Origin: Micromonospora rhizosphaerae
GTDB lineage: Bacteria; Actinomycetota; Actinomycetes; Mycobacteriales; Micromonosporaceae
Reading direction: 5' to 3'
Assembly: GCF_900091465.1 (NCBI RefSeq)
Contig: NZ_FMHV01000002.1
Span: forward strand, 2,852,001-2,916,000
Length of the DNA stretch: 64,000 bases
Part shown: positions 7,507-15,222 of the stretch, in pieces
How the letters are laid out: every line of letters begins with the position of its first letter
Numbering within the stretch: position 1 is the first letter of the stretch
Translations under genes and position numbers: made by a program
The notes under the pieces: model-generated
The model's input: only the letters and a program-made list of their open reading frames with translations
The model's database searches: none
Told to the model about the DNA's origin: nothing

Positions 7507-9564
7507 TTGACCGCACAGCCTGAGACCCTGTACGGGGCCGACGACCTGACGCACCTGGAGGGCCTGGACGCCGTCCGGAAGCGCCCCGGCATGTACATCG
7601 GCTCGACCGACAGCCGTGGCGTGGGTCACCTCGTCAACGAGATCCTCGACAACTCCACGGACGAGGGTGTCGCGGGTCACGCCGCCAAGATCGAGGTGAT
7701 TCTGCACGCCGACGGCTCGGTGCAGGTCGACGACGACGGTCGGGGCATCCCCACGGACGTGCACGCCAAGTCCGGCATCTCCGGCGTCGAGCTGGTGCTG
7801 ACCCGGCTGCACGCGGGCGGCAAGTTCGGCGGCTCGGGCTACAAGACCTCCGGCGGTCTGCACGGCGTGGGCGCCTCGGCGGTCAACGCGCTCTCCCGGC
7901 GGTTCGACGTCACGGTCCGCCGCAGCGGCAAGATCCACTCGATGTCGTTCCGGCACGGCGTACCGGGGATCTTCGACGGGCCCGGCCCCGACGCGCCCTT
8001 CACCGCCGGTCCGGGCCTGCAGATCGTCGGGGCGATGAAGCGCCGCCAGCGCACCGGCACCTCGATCCGGTGGTGGCACGACCCCCGCTACTTCGAGACC
8101 GGCGCCCGGCTGGACACCGAGGCGGTCCGGCTCAAGCTCCGCAACACCGCGTTCCTCGTTCCCGGCGTGGCCTACCTGCTGCGCGACGAGACGGGGGAGG
8201 AGCCCACCGAGGAGCCCTTCCACTTCCCCAACGGCCTCACCGACATGGTGGAGTTCCTCGCCCCGGCCGGCGACCGACCGGTCTCCGGCACCCTGCTGGT
8301 CACCGGCGAGGGCACCTACCGGGAGAACGCCGCCGACGCCAACGGTGTGATGCAGTCCAACGTGCAGCGCCGGGCCGAGGTCGAGGTCGCGTTCCGCTGG
8401 GGCACCGGCTACGAGCGCACCGTGGAGTGCTTCACCAACACCATCCGCAACGCGCACGGCGGCACCCACCGCAAGGGCTTCGAGCGCGCCCTGGTCCGCA
8501 CCCTGGCCGAGGCGGCCCGCAACACCCGCGGCCTGCTCAAGCCCAAGGAGGACGCGCCCACGCTGGACGACGTCCTGGAGGGGATGACCGCGGTGGTGCA
8601 CGTGCGGATCCCGGAGCCGCAGTTCACCTCGCAGACCAAGGACGAGCTCTCCACCGCCGGCATCACCAAGGTGATCCAGGGTCTGGTCGAGCAGCACCTG
8701 AAGAGCTGGCTGGAGGACCGGAAGACCAGGGCCGAGGCCCGCACGGTGCTGCAGAAGATCGTCGACGCGGCCCGGGTCCGGCTGACCCAGAAGCAGCAGA
8801 AGGACGCGGCCCGACGCAAGACCGCCCTGGAGGGGGCGTCCATGCCGGCGAAGCTGGTCGACTGCCGCGCGGCCGGCATCGACCGGAGTGAGCTGTTCAT
8901 CGTGGAGGGCGACAGCGCCCTGGGCACGGGGCGGCTGGCCCGGTCCGCCGAGTACCAGGCGCTCCTGCCCATCCGGGGCAAGATCCTCAACGTGCAGAAA
9001 GCCAACCTCCAGCAGGTGCTGGACAACGCCGAGTGCGCGGCGATCGTGCAGGTGCTCGGCGCCGGCTCGGGGCGCACCTTCGACCTGTCGGCGATGCGCT
9101 ACGGCCGGGTGCTCATCATGGCGGACGCCGACGTGGACGGCGCACACATCCGGACGCTGCTGATCACGCTCTTCGCCCGGTACATGCGGCCGCTGATCGA
9201 GGCCGGCCGGCTCTACGCCGCGATGCCACCCCTCCACAAGATCACCACCAGGGGGCGCAACCCGGAGACCTTCTACACCTACACGCAGGCCGAGATGGCG
9301 GCGACCGTCCGCAAGCTGGAGAAGGCCGGCAAGCAGATCGTCACCCCGATCCCGCGATTCAAGGGTCTCGGCGAGATGGACGCCGACGAGCTGTGGGAGA
9401 CCACGATGAACCCGGCCACCCGGTCGGTCCGCCGGATCACCCTCGACGATGTCGATGCCGCGGAACGGATCCTCGACCTGCTGATGGGGGAGAAGGTCGA
9501 GCCGCGCCGCAACTGGCTGATCGACTCGGCCGACCTGGTCGACCGGGAGGCGATCGACGCATGA
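7507..9564 (+). CDS. parE: DNA topoisomerase IV subunit B (type IIA, ATPase subunit)
   Basis: 685 aa from TTG 7507; a GTG at 7447 in frame is the alternative, and neither has a strong ribosome site. I prefer 7507 because family members start just before LYGADDLTHLEGLDAVRKRP. It has the GHKL ATPase motifs (HLVNEILDNSTDEG, VDDDGRGIPTDVH, GLHGVGASAVNAL), the transducer domain, and a TOPRIM domain with LFIVEGDSALGTGR and MADADVDGAHIRTLL. With ParC it decatenates and relaxes DNA using ATP. It precedes parC with a 29-nt gap. There is no dnaN/recF nearby, which argues for the second (Topo IV-like) pair of actinobacteria rather than GyrB. Confidence 0.92.
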   Translation: MTAQPETLYGADDLTHLEGLDAVRKRPGMYIGSTDSRGVGHLVNEILDNSTDEGVAGHAAKIEVILHADGSVQVDDDGRGIPTDVHAKSGISGVELVLTRLHAGGKFGGSGYKTSGGLHGVGASAVNALSRRFDVTVRRSGKIHSMSFRHGVPGIFDGPGPDAPFTAGPGLQIVGAMKRRQRTGTSIRWWHDPRYFETGARLDTEAVRLKLRNTAFLVPGVAYLLRDETGEEPTEEPFHFPNGLTDMVEFLAPAGDRPVSGTLLVTGEGTYRENAADANGVMQSNVQRRAEVEVAFRWGTGYERTVECFTNTIRNAHGGTHRKGFERALVRTLAEAARNTRGLLKPKEDAPTLDDVLEGMTAVVHVRIPEPQFTSQTKDELSTAGITKVIQGLVEQHLKSWLEDRKTRAEARTVLQKIVDAARVRLTQKQQKDAARRKTALEGASMPAKLVDCRAAGIDRSELFIVEGDSALGTGRLARSAEYQALLPIRGKILNVQKANLQQVLDNAECAAIVQVLGAGSGRTFDLSAMRYGRVLIMADADVDGAHIRTLLITLFARYMRPLIEAGRLYAAMPPLHKITTRGRNPETFYTYTQAEMAATVRKLEKAGKQIVTPIPRFKGLGEMDADELWETTMNPATRSVRRITLDDVDAAERILDLLMGEKVEPRRNWLIDSADLVDREAIDA

Positions 9565-9593
9565 ACACGTTCGTTCGAGGGGAGCGCTGAGCG

Positions 9594-12077
9594 ATGGCAC
9601 GCCGCAAGGAAACGAAGGTCGACCACTCCGCGTTCGACCAGGCCGGCGCTCGGGTTATCGACAACTCGCTGGTCGCCGAGGTCTCCGACTCCTACCTGGA
9701 GTACGCCTTCTCGGTCATCCACTCCCGGGCCCTGCCCGACGCCCGGGACGGCCTCAAGCCGGTGCACCGGCGCATCCTCTGGTCGATGTACGACTCGGGT
9801 TTCCGCCCCGACCGGTCGCACGTCAAGTCGGCGCGCGTGGTCGGCGACGTGATGGGTCGCTACCACCCGCACGGCGACGCCGCGATCTACGACGCGATGG
9901 TCCGGATGGCTCAGGACTTCTCGCTGAACGTGCCACTCATCGACGGGCATGGAAATTTTGGAAGCCCAGACGATGGACCGGCAGCCGCGCGTTACACCGA
10001 GGCCCGGATGTCCCGGGAGGCCATGCTGCTCGTCGGTGAGCTGGGCGAGGAGACCGTCGACGTCGAGCCCAACTACGACGGCTCGCTGACCCAGCCCACC
10101 GTGCTGCCGGCCGCCTTCCCCAACCTGCTGGTCAACGGCGCGTCCGGGATCGCGGTCGGGATGGCGACCAACATGATCCCGCACAACCTCGGCGAGGTCG
10201 TCCAGGCCGCCCGCTGGCTGATCAACCACCCGACCGCCACGCTGGACAAGCTGATGGAGTTCGTCCCCGGCCCGGACCTGCCCACCGGCGGGCTGCTGCT
10301 CGGCCTGGACGAGGTGCGCCGGGCGTACGAGACCGGGCGCGGGGTGGTCCGGATGCGCGGCCGGGTGGAGATCGGCCCGCTGGAGGGCAGCCGGGGTCGG
10401 CAGGCCATCACCGTCACCGAGCTGCCGTACGGCGTCGGCGCGGAGAAGGTGATCGCGGCGATCACCAACGAGGTCAACAAGACCAAGCGGCTCACCGGCA
10501 TCGCCGACGTCAAGGACCTGACCGACCGGGAGAACGGCACCCGGCTGGTCATCGAGTGCAAGGTCGGGGTCAACCCGCAGGCGCTGCTGGCCGACCTCTA
10601 CCGGCTCACCCCGCTGGAGCAGTCGTTCGGCGTCAACAACCTGGTCCTGGTCGACGGCCAGCCGCAGACCCTGGGGCTCAAGGCGCTGCTGGAGGTCTTC
10701 CTCGCCCACCGGTACGAGGTGGTGACCCGGCGCAGCTCGTACCGCCGCCGCAAGCGCGAGGAGCGGCTGCACCTGGTCGACGGCCTGCTGATCGCCCTGC
10801 TCGACATCGACAAGGTGGTCAAGCTGATCCGGGGCAGCGAGGACGCCCAGGCCGCGAAGGACGGCCTGATGCGGCGGTTCAAGCTCTCCGAGATCCAGGC
10901 CACCTACATCCTGGACACCCCGCTGCGTCGGCTGACGAAGTACGACCGGCTGGAGTTGGAGGCCGAGCAGGAGAAGCTCCGCAAGGAGATCGCCGAACTC
11001 TCCACCATCCTCGACGACGAGAAGGTGCTCCGGAAGCTGGTCTCCGACGAGCTGGCCGCCGTGGTCAAGCAGTTCACCACCCCGCGCCGGACCACGCTGG
11101 TCGACGGCGACCTCAAGGAGGTGCTGGCCGCCTCCGCGCCGGCCGGGCCGCTGGAGGTCGCCGACGACCCGTGCCAGGTGATCCTCTCCGCGACCGGGCT
11201 GGTCGCGCGGACCGCGGCCGAGTCCGAGGAGGCCGCCGAGGGGCGTCGGCGCAGCGGCCGGGTCAAGCACGACGCGGTACGCGCGGTCGTCCATTCGACG
11301 GCCCGGGGCCGGGTGCTTCTGGTGACCAGCGCCGGCCGGGCGTTCAAGATCGACGTACTGCCGCTGCCCGTGCTGCCCGAACAGTCCGGCACGGTCTCGC
11401 TGCGCGGCGGGATGTCGGCGGCCGAGCTGGTGCCGCTGGAGCCGGGCGAGACGGTGGTGGGCCTGGCGCCGCTCGGCCCGTCCGCCGAGGGCTCCCCGGG
11501 CCTGGCGCTGGGCACCCGGCAGGGCGTGGTCAAGGTCTGCGCCCCCGAGTGGCCGGTCCGCTCCGACGAGTTCGAGGTGATCTCCCTGCGCGAGGGGGAC
11601 GAGGTGGTCGGGGCGACCTGGCTCACCGACGGCGCAGAGGCGCTGACCTTCATCTCCTCGGAGGCGTCCCTGCTGCGCTACGCCGCGTCCGTGGTCCGGC
11701 CGCAGGGCATCAAGGGTGGCGGCATGGCCGGCATGAACCTGCCGGCCGGGGCGCACGTGGTCTTCTTCGGCGCGGTCCGCACCGACGATCCGGGGCACGG
11801 CGAGCCGATGGTGGTGACCTCGACCGGGGCCACGGTCAAGGTGACGCCCTTCGCCGCGTACCCGGCCAAGGGGCGGGCGACCGGCGGGGTGCGCGCGCAG
11901 CGGTTCCTCAAGGGGGAGACCGACGTGGTGGTCGCGTGGGCGGGGCCCCGCCCGGTGGGCGCCACGGCCAACGGCGAGCCGGTGGAGTTGCCGGCCGCGG
12001 ATCCGCGCCGCGACGGCTCCGGCTTCGCCGTCCTGCTCGGCCCCACGGTCATCGGCCACCTGGTCCAACGCGACTGA
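9594..12077 (+). CDS. parC: DNA topoisomerase IV subunit A (type IIA, cleavage subunit)
   Basis: 827 aa. The breakage-reunion domain shows the quinolone-determining region and MGRYHPHGDAAIYDAMVRMA at residues 88-107, and the catalytic tyrosine Y134 in AARYTEARMS. A coiled-coil follows near 400-470 and a C-terminal beta-pinwheel (residues about 510-827). The pinwheel lacks a canonical GyrA box; the nearest match is GRATGGVRAQRF near residue 765, as expected for a ParC-type subunit. Codons 119-133 (9948-9992) use A/T-ending codons (CAT, GGA, AAT, TTT, GGA, CCA, GAT, GGA) unlike the rest of the gene. It is co-directional with parE and followed by a strong terminator at 12100-12128. Confidence 0.93.
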   Translation: MARRKETKVDHSAFDQAGARVIDNSLVAEVSDSYLEYAFSVIHSRALPDARDGLKPVHRRILWSMYDSGFRPDRSHVKSARVVGDVMGRYHPHGDAAIYDAMVRMAQDFSLNVPLIDGHGNFGSPDDGPAAARYTEARMSREAMLLVGELGEETVDVEPNYDGSLTQPTVLPAAFPNLLVNGASGIAVGMATNMIPHNLGEVVQAARWLINHPTATLDKLMEFVPGPDLPTGGLLLGLDEVRRAYETGRGVVRMRGRVEIGPLEGSRGRQAITVTELPYGVGAEKVIAAITNEVNKTKRLTGIADVKDLTDRENGTRLVIECKVGVNPQALLADLYRLTPLEQSFGVNNLVLVDGQPQTLGLKALLEVFLAHRYEVVTRRSSYRRRKREERLHLVDGLLIALLDIDKVVKLIRGSEDAQAAKDGLMRRFKLSEIQATYILDTPLRRLTKYDRLELEAEQEKLRKEIAELSTILDDEKVLRKLVSDELAAVVKQFTTPRRTTLVDGDLKEVLAASAPAGPLEVADDPCQVILSATGLVARTAAESEEAAEGRRRSGRVKHDAVRAVVHSTARGRVLLVTSAGRAFKIDVLPLPVLPEQSGTVSLRGGMSAAELVPLEPGETVVGLAPLGPSAEGSPGLALGTRQGVVKVCAPEWPVRSDEFEVISLREGDEVVGATWLTDGAEALTFISSEASLLRYAASVVRPQGIKGGGMAGMNLPAGAHVVFFGAVRTDDPGHGEPMVVTSTGATVKVTPFAAYPAKGRATGGVRAQRFLKGETDVVVAWAGPRPVGATANGEPVELPAADPRRDGSGFAVLLGPTVIGHLVQRD

Positions 12078-12099
12078 CCCCGGTCGCTCTCGCACCCGC

Positions 12100-12128
12100 G
12101 GCGCCCCGGACCACCGGTCCGGGGCGCC
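12100..12128 (+). terminator. parC terminator hairpin
   Basis: A 13-bp perfect GC-rich stem (GGCGCCCCGGACC and its complement) with a 3-nt loop starts 22 nt after the parC stop codon. Confidence 0.75.
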
Positions 12129-12137
12129 GTGCGCGTC

Positions 12138-12192
12138 GATCATGAAGTTATTGCCCTCCTCCACGGCGTGTCAGGGCAATAACTTCATGATC
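12138..12192. repeat. 20-bp perfect inverted repeat, candidate dispersed Micromonospora repeat
   Basis: Arms GATCATGAAGTTATTGCCCT (12138-12157) and its exact complement (12173-12192) flank a 15-nt spacer. The arms are about 40 percent GC, far below the surroundings. It lies 10 nt after the parC terminator and 27 nt before the permease stop codon, so a second bidirectional terminator is possible. I recall similar GATCATGAAGTT intergenic repeats in Micromonospora and Salinispora genomes, but did not check this. Confidence 0.7.
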
Positions 12193-12218
12193 AACGGGGC
12201 GGTTCGGGGTGGGGTGGG

Positions 12219-13562
12219 TCAGAGTTCGGGTTCGGGGCCGCGGCGGGTCTCCGGCGTGGTCCCGCGGAGGCGGGCGATCAGGCGCATGCCGTGGTAGATC
12301 ACCAGGGCTGCGCCGGTGCCGAGGGCGATGCCGTTGAAGGAGAGGTCGCCGGCGGTCAGCGTGTAGTTGGCGGCGCCGATGATCACTGCAACGGCGGCGG
12401 TCATCAGATTGACCGGGTCGTGGAAGTCGACCCGGTTCTCGATCCAGATCCGGGCGCCGAGGACGGCGATCAGGCCGTAGAGCGCCGTGGTCGCGCCGCC
12501 GAGCACCCCGGCCGGCACGGTGAGGATGAGCGCGCCGAACTTCGGGCTCAGCCCGAGCAGCACCGCGGCCACACCGGCCACCCAGTACGCCGCGGTCGAG
12601 TAGACCCGGGTCGCCGCCATCACGCCGATGTTCTCCGCGTACGTGGTGGTGCCGGAGCCGCCGCCGGAGCCCGCCAGCACGGTCGCGATGCCGTCGCCGA
12701 GGAACGCCCGGCCCATGTCCTTGTCCAGGTTGCGGCCGGTCATCGCGGCCACCGCCTTGACGTGCCCGGCGTTCTCCGCGATCAGCACCAGGACCACCGG
12801 GATCACCAGCACCACCGCCCGGAAGCTGAAGCTGGGCGTGTGGAACACGGGCAGCCCGAACCAGTCCGCCTCCTTCAGCCCGGTCACCGCCTTGGGGTCG
12901 AGCTGGCCGAGGAGGGCGGCGAGCACCCAGCCGACCACGACGCCGAGCAGGATGGAGAGCCGGGCCAGGAAGCCCCGGAACAGCACGGTGGCGAGCAGGA
13001 TCGCGACCAGCGTGACCACTGCGATCAGCGGCTGGGCCCGCACCCCGCCGTTGCCACCACCGTCCCAGGCCACCGGCGCGAGATTGAGACCGATCAGCGC
13101 CACGATCGCGCCGGTGACCACCGGCGGCATCAGCGCGTCGATCCACCGGGCGCCGGCGAGTTGCACCACCACGCCGACCAGCGCCAGCGCGGCGCCGGCC
13201 ACCAGGATGCCGCCGAGCGCGGGCCCGATGTCGCCGCCGGCCTTCGCGGCCAGCACCGGCGCGATGAAGGCGAACGACGAGCCGAGGTACGACGGCAGCC
13301 GGTTGCCGGTGATCAGCAGGAACAGCAGCGTGCCCAGCCCGGAGAAGAAGAGCGTGGTGGCCGGCGGGAAGCCGGTGATCAGCGGCACGGTGAAGGTGGC
13401 GCCGAACATCGCGACGACGTGCTGCACGCCGACGCCGACCGTACGTGGCCAGGAGAGCCGCTCATCGGGGTGGACCACGTCGCCCGGTCGGATCGACCGG
13501 CCGTCGCCGTGCACCCTCCACGGCGACCAGCGGGAACGCGGTTCGGTGGGGGACTGGGTCAT
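12219..13562 (-). CDS. NCS2-family nucleobase (uracil/xanthine) permease
   Basis: 447 aa with about 12-14 hydrophobic spans, the usual size for UraA/PbuX-type carriers. Family features are the start of TM1 after VGVQHVVAMFGATFTVPLITG, the GSGGGSGTTTYAENIGVMAATRV region near residue 310 (the NCS2 signature, whose acidic Glu contacts the nucleobase), and SPKFGALILTVPAGVLGGATT. It would import uracil or xanthine by proton symport in the plasma membrane. The conserved Glu in TYAENIG fits uracil permease, but specificity is not certain. Start ATG 13562 is preceded by GAAGGGCAGG. It is a single gene, convergent with parC. Confidence 0.9.
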   Translation of the reverse strand: MTQSPTEPRSRWSPWRVHGDGRSIRPGDVVHPDERLSWPRTVGVGVQHVVAMFGATFTVPLITGFPPATTLFFSGLGTLLFLLITGNRLPSYLGSSFAFIAPVLAAKAGGDIGPALGGILVAGAALALVGVVVQLAGARWIDALMPPVVTGAIVALIGLNLAPVAWDGGGNGGVRAQPLIAVVTLVAILLATVLFRGFLARLSILLGVVVGWVLAALLGQLDPKAVTGLKEADWFGLPVFHTPSFSFRAVVLVIPVVLVLIAENAGHVKAVAAMTGRNLDKDMGRAFLGDGIATVLAGSGGGSGTTTYAENIGVMAATRVYSTAAYWVAGVAAVLLGLSPKFGALILTVPAGVLGGATTALYGLIAVLGARIWIENRVDFHDPVNLMTAAVAVIIGAANYTLTAGDLSFNGIALGTGAALVIYHGMRLIARLRGTTPETRRGPEPEL

Positions 13563-13758
13563 GGCCTGCCCTTCGCGTCGTCAGGTGACGGGGGCGGTGA
13601 TCGACCCTGAGAGTTGTTTGTACCATGCCGCCGGCCGGGGCGATCGAGCCCCCGGCAGGTCTACAATCAACCCGCTTGTCACCGTCGATGGCCCGGGTGC
13701 GCCGCGAAGCACCCCCGCACATGTCCCTCCTCTTCTCCGGCGGAGTCGCCGGACCGGC

Positions 13759-14277
13759 GTGAGTCCCGCCATCCGGGTGCGCCCGCGTCGCGAGCTGCGC
13801 GCCAGCCGGCGTACCCGCGCTCACCGCTGCTGGGGCCACCTGATCGCCGCCCCGCTCTGGCCGATGCACGCTGCCAACCTCGGAACCCTGCTGCGTACCT
13901 GTGACGCCGTGGGCGCCTGCCTGGCCGTCCCACCGTTCGGCTGGGTCGACGAGGCTCTCGCCCGTGGCAACACGCTGCGCCGACCAAGCTGCGTGCACCG
14001 GGTCGGCAGCCCGCTGCGCTGGCTCGCTGCCGAGCGGGCGGCCGGCACGCAGGTTCTCGGCGTGGAGTTGGCCGACGAGGCGATCCGTCTCGGTGACCTG
14101 CCCGCCGCCCGGCGCCGGACGGTAATGGTCCTCGGTCACGAGGCGAGCGGAATCCCGCCGGAGGCTCTGGACGCTCTCCATGCGGTGGTGGAGATCCCGA
14201 TGGTCGGCCACGGGCTCAGCCTCAACGTCGCGGTCGCCGGCTCCCTGGTGCTCTACAAGCTCGCCGGCCTGCTCTGA
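13759..14277 (+). CDS. TrmH/SpoU-family RNA 2'-O-methyltransferase
   Basis: 172 aa. The SPOUT domain shows motif 1 (PMHAANLGTLLRTCDAVGACL), motif 2 (TVMVLGHEASGIPPEAL) and motif 3 (VEIPMVGHGLSLNVAVAGSLVLYKL), which together form the trefoil knot SAM site and supply the catalytic Arg/Ser/Asn set. It methylates a ribose 2'-OH in tRNA or rRNA; the target is unknown. It lacks the N-terminal substrate-binding domain of larger SpoU proteins. I chose GTG 13759 as the first start in this open frame after low-information sequence; its ribosome site (GGCGGAG) is weak. It is convergent with alkB, with only 12 nt between the stops. Confidence 0.85.
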   Translation: MSPAIRVRPRRELRASRRTRAHRCWGHLIAAPLWPMHAANLGTLLRTCDAVGACLAVPPFGWVDEALARGNTLRRPSCVHRVGSPLRWLAAERAAGTQVLGVELADEAIRLGDLPAARRRTVMVLGHEASGIPPEALDALHAVVEIPMVGHGLSLNVAVAGSLVLYKLAGLL

Positions 14278-14289
14278 CCGGGGGAGGGG

Positions 14290-14925
14290 TCAGGCCACAC
14301 CGGCGGGGCGGAACTGGACGCTGACCCGGGGGCCGACCGGCCGGGCGGTCTTGGGGATGGCGTGCTCCCAGGTGCGCTGGCAGGAGCCGCCCATCACCAC
14401 CAGGTCGCCGTGGCCGAGCGGGAAGCGCAGGCTCGCCCCGCCGCCGCGCGGGCGCAGCAGCAGCGGACGCGGCGAGCCGAACGAGACGATGGCGACCATG
14501 GTGTCGGTGTGCGCCGAGCGGCCGAGGGTGTCCCCGTGCCAGGCGACGCTGTCCCGCCCGTCCCGGTAGAGGCACATCCCGGCGGTGACGAACGGTTCGC
14601 CCAGCTCGTCGGCGTAGTGCCGGGTCAGCGCCTCGCGCGCCGCGGTGAGCACCGGGTGGGGCAGCGGGCGGCCGCCGGCGTACCAGCAGAGCAGGCGCGG
14701 GACGTCGACCTCGGTGTCGTACATCGTGCGGCGCTCGGCCCGCCAGGGCACGTCGCGGAGCAGGGTGTCGAGCACCGTGTCGGAGCCCCGCACCCAGCCG
14801 GGCAGGTGGTCCACCCAGGCGCCCCGGCTCAGCTCGTGCCGGCGCAGCTGGCCGGCGAGCGGGCCCAGGGTCGCGCCCTGCTCGGCGAAATCCAGCATCG
14901 AGGGCTGGTAGGCGACGTCGGACAC
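14290..14925 (-). CDS. alkB: AlkB-type alpha-ketoglutarate-dependent dioxygenase (DNA/RNA repair)
   Basis: 211 aa. The Fe(II) triad is visible as H130 and D132 in SVAWHGDTLG and H188 in RTWEHAIPK. The 2-oxoglutarate-binding arginines lie in RVSVQFR (about R200 and R206), and the nucleotide-lid region has PRLLCWYAGG. AlkB proteins hydroxylate N-methyl groups on bases (1-methyladenine, 3-methylcytosine) so that they leave as formaldehyde. It is monocistronic and convergent with the trmH-like gene; no ada or alkA lies nearby. The actinobacterial AlkB clade is slightly shorter at the N-terminus than E. coli AlkB, as here. Confidence 0.92.
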   Translation of the reverse strand: MSDVAYQPSMLDFAEQGATLGPLAGQLRRHELSRGAWVDHLPGWVRGSDTVLDTLLRDVPWRAERRTMYDTEVDVPRLLCWYAGGRPLPHPVLTAAREALTRHYADELGEPFVTAGMCLYRDGRDSVAWHGDTLGRSAHTDTMVAIVSFGSPRPLLLRPRGGGASLRFPLGHGDLVVMGGSCQRTWEHAIPKTARPVGPRVSVQFRPAGVA

Positions 14926-15095
14926 GACACCGATCCTACCCTTTCCCTCGAACAGGCGTACGAGCGTCGTCGTCGCGGTCCGGCGGACGTCATGGTCGGT
15001 CCAGCCAGGTCCACCCGTGGGCCAACCCTGCCTTGCCCCGGGTCCCGCCTGCCGGTCGCCACTCCGGCTCGGGAGCGACCGGGCATATCAACCGG

Positions 15096-15101
15096 TAGGG
15101 T
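15096..15101 (+). promoter_or_regulatory. -10 box upstream of the leader ORF and acyltransferase
   Basis: TAGGGT lies 83 nt before the 12-codon leader ORF, following the less GC-rich GCATATCAACCGG. It leaves room for a leader RNA of about 75 nt. Promoter function is predicted only from the hexamer. Confidence 0.35.
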
Positions 15102-15183
15102 GCCCGGCGGCGGCGTGATCGGGGCGCGTCGTGGGCCCGCCGCGGCGACCGCCCGTCGACGACCCGCCGAGGAGGAGACGCAG

Positions 15184-15222
15184 ATGCTGGTGACCCTGGT
15201 GACGGTCGGGTTCCCGGCATGA
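15184..15222 (+). CDS. 12-residue leader peptide coupled to the acyltransferase
   Basis: ATG 15184 follows GGAGGAG by 6 nt, one of the best ribosome sites in the window. It opens a 12-codon frame, MLVTLVTVGFPA, that ends in TGA overlapping the ATG of the acyltransferase (ATGA). The acyltransferase has no ribosome site of its own inside this frame, so its translation should depend on the leader. Half of the residues are Leu, Val or Thr, which recalls branched-chain leader peptides, but no attenuator stem is obvious to me. Otherwise the function is unknown. Confidence 0.6.
   Translation: MLVTLVTVGFPA

Noticed and set aside
7507..12077. Calling the topoisomerase pair gyrB/gyrA
   Set aside because: There is no dnaN/recF context and no canonical GyrA box in the C-terminal pinwheel. 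The second-pair (ParE/ParC) assignment fits better, though some databases label both pairs as gyrase.
13563..13758. A PyrR-type attenuator or purine riboswitch before the nucleobase permease
   Set aside because: I could not find the conserved blocks of either element. Only a weak TANNNT box on the minus strand was visible.
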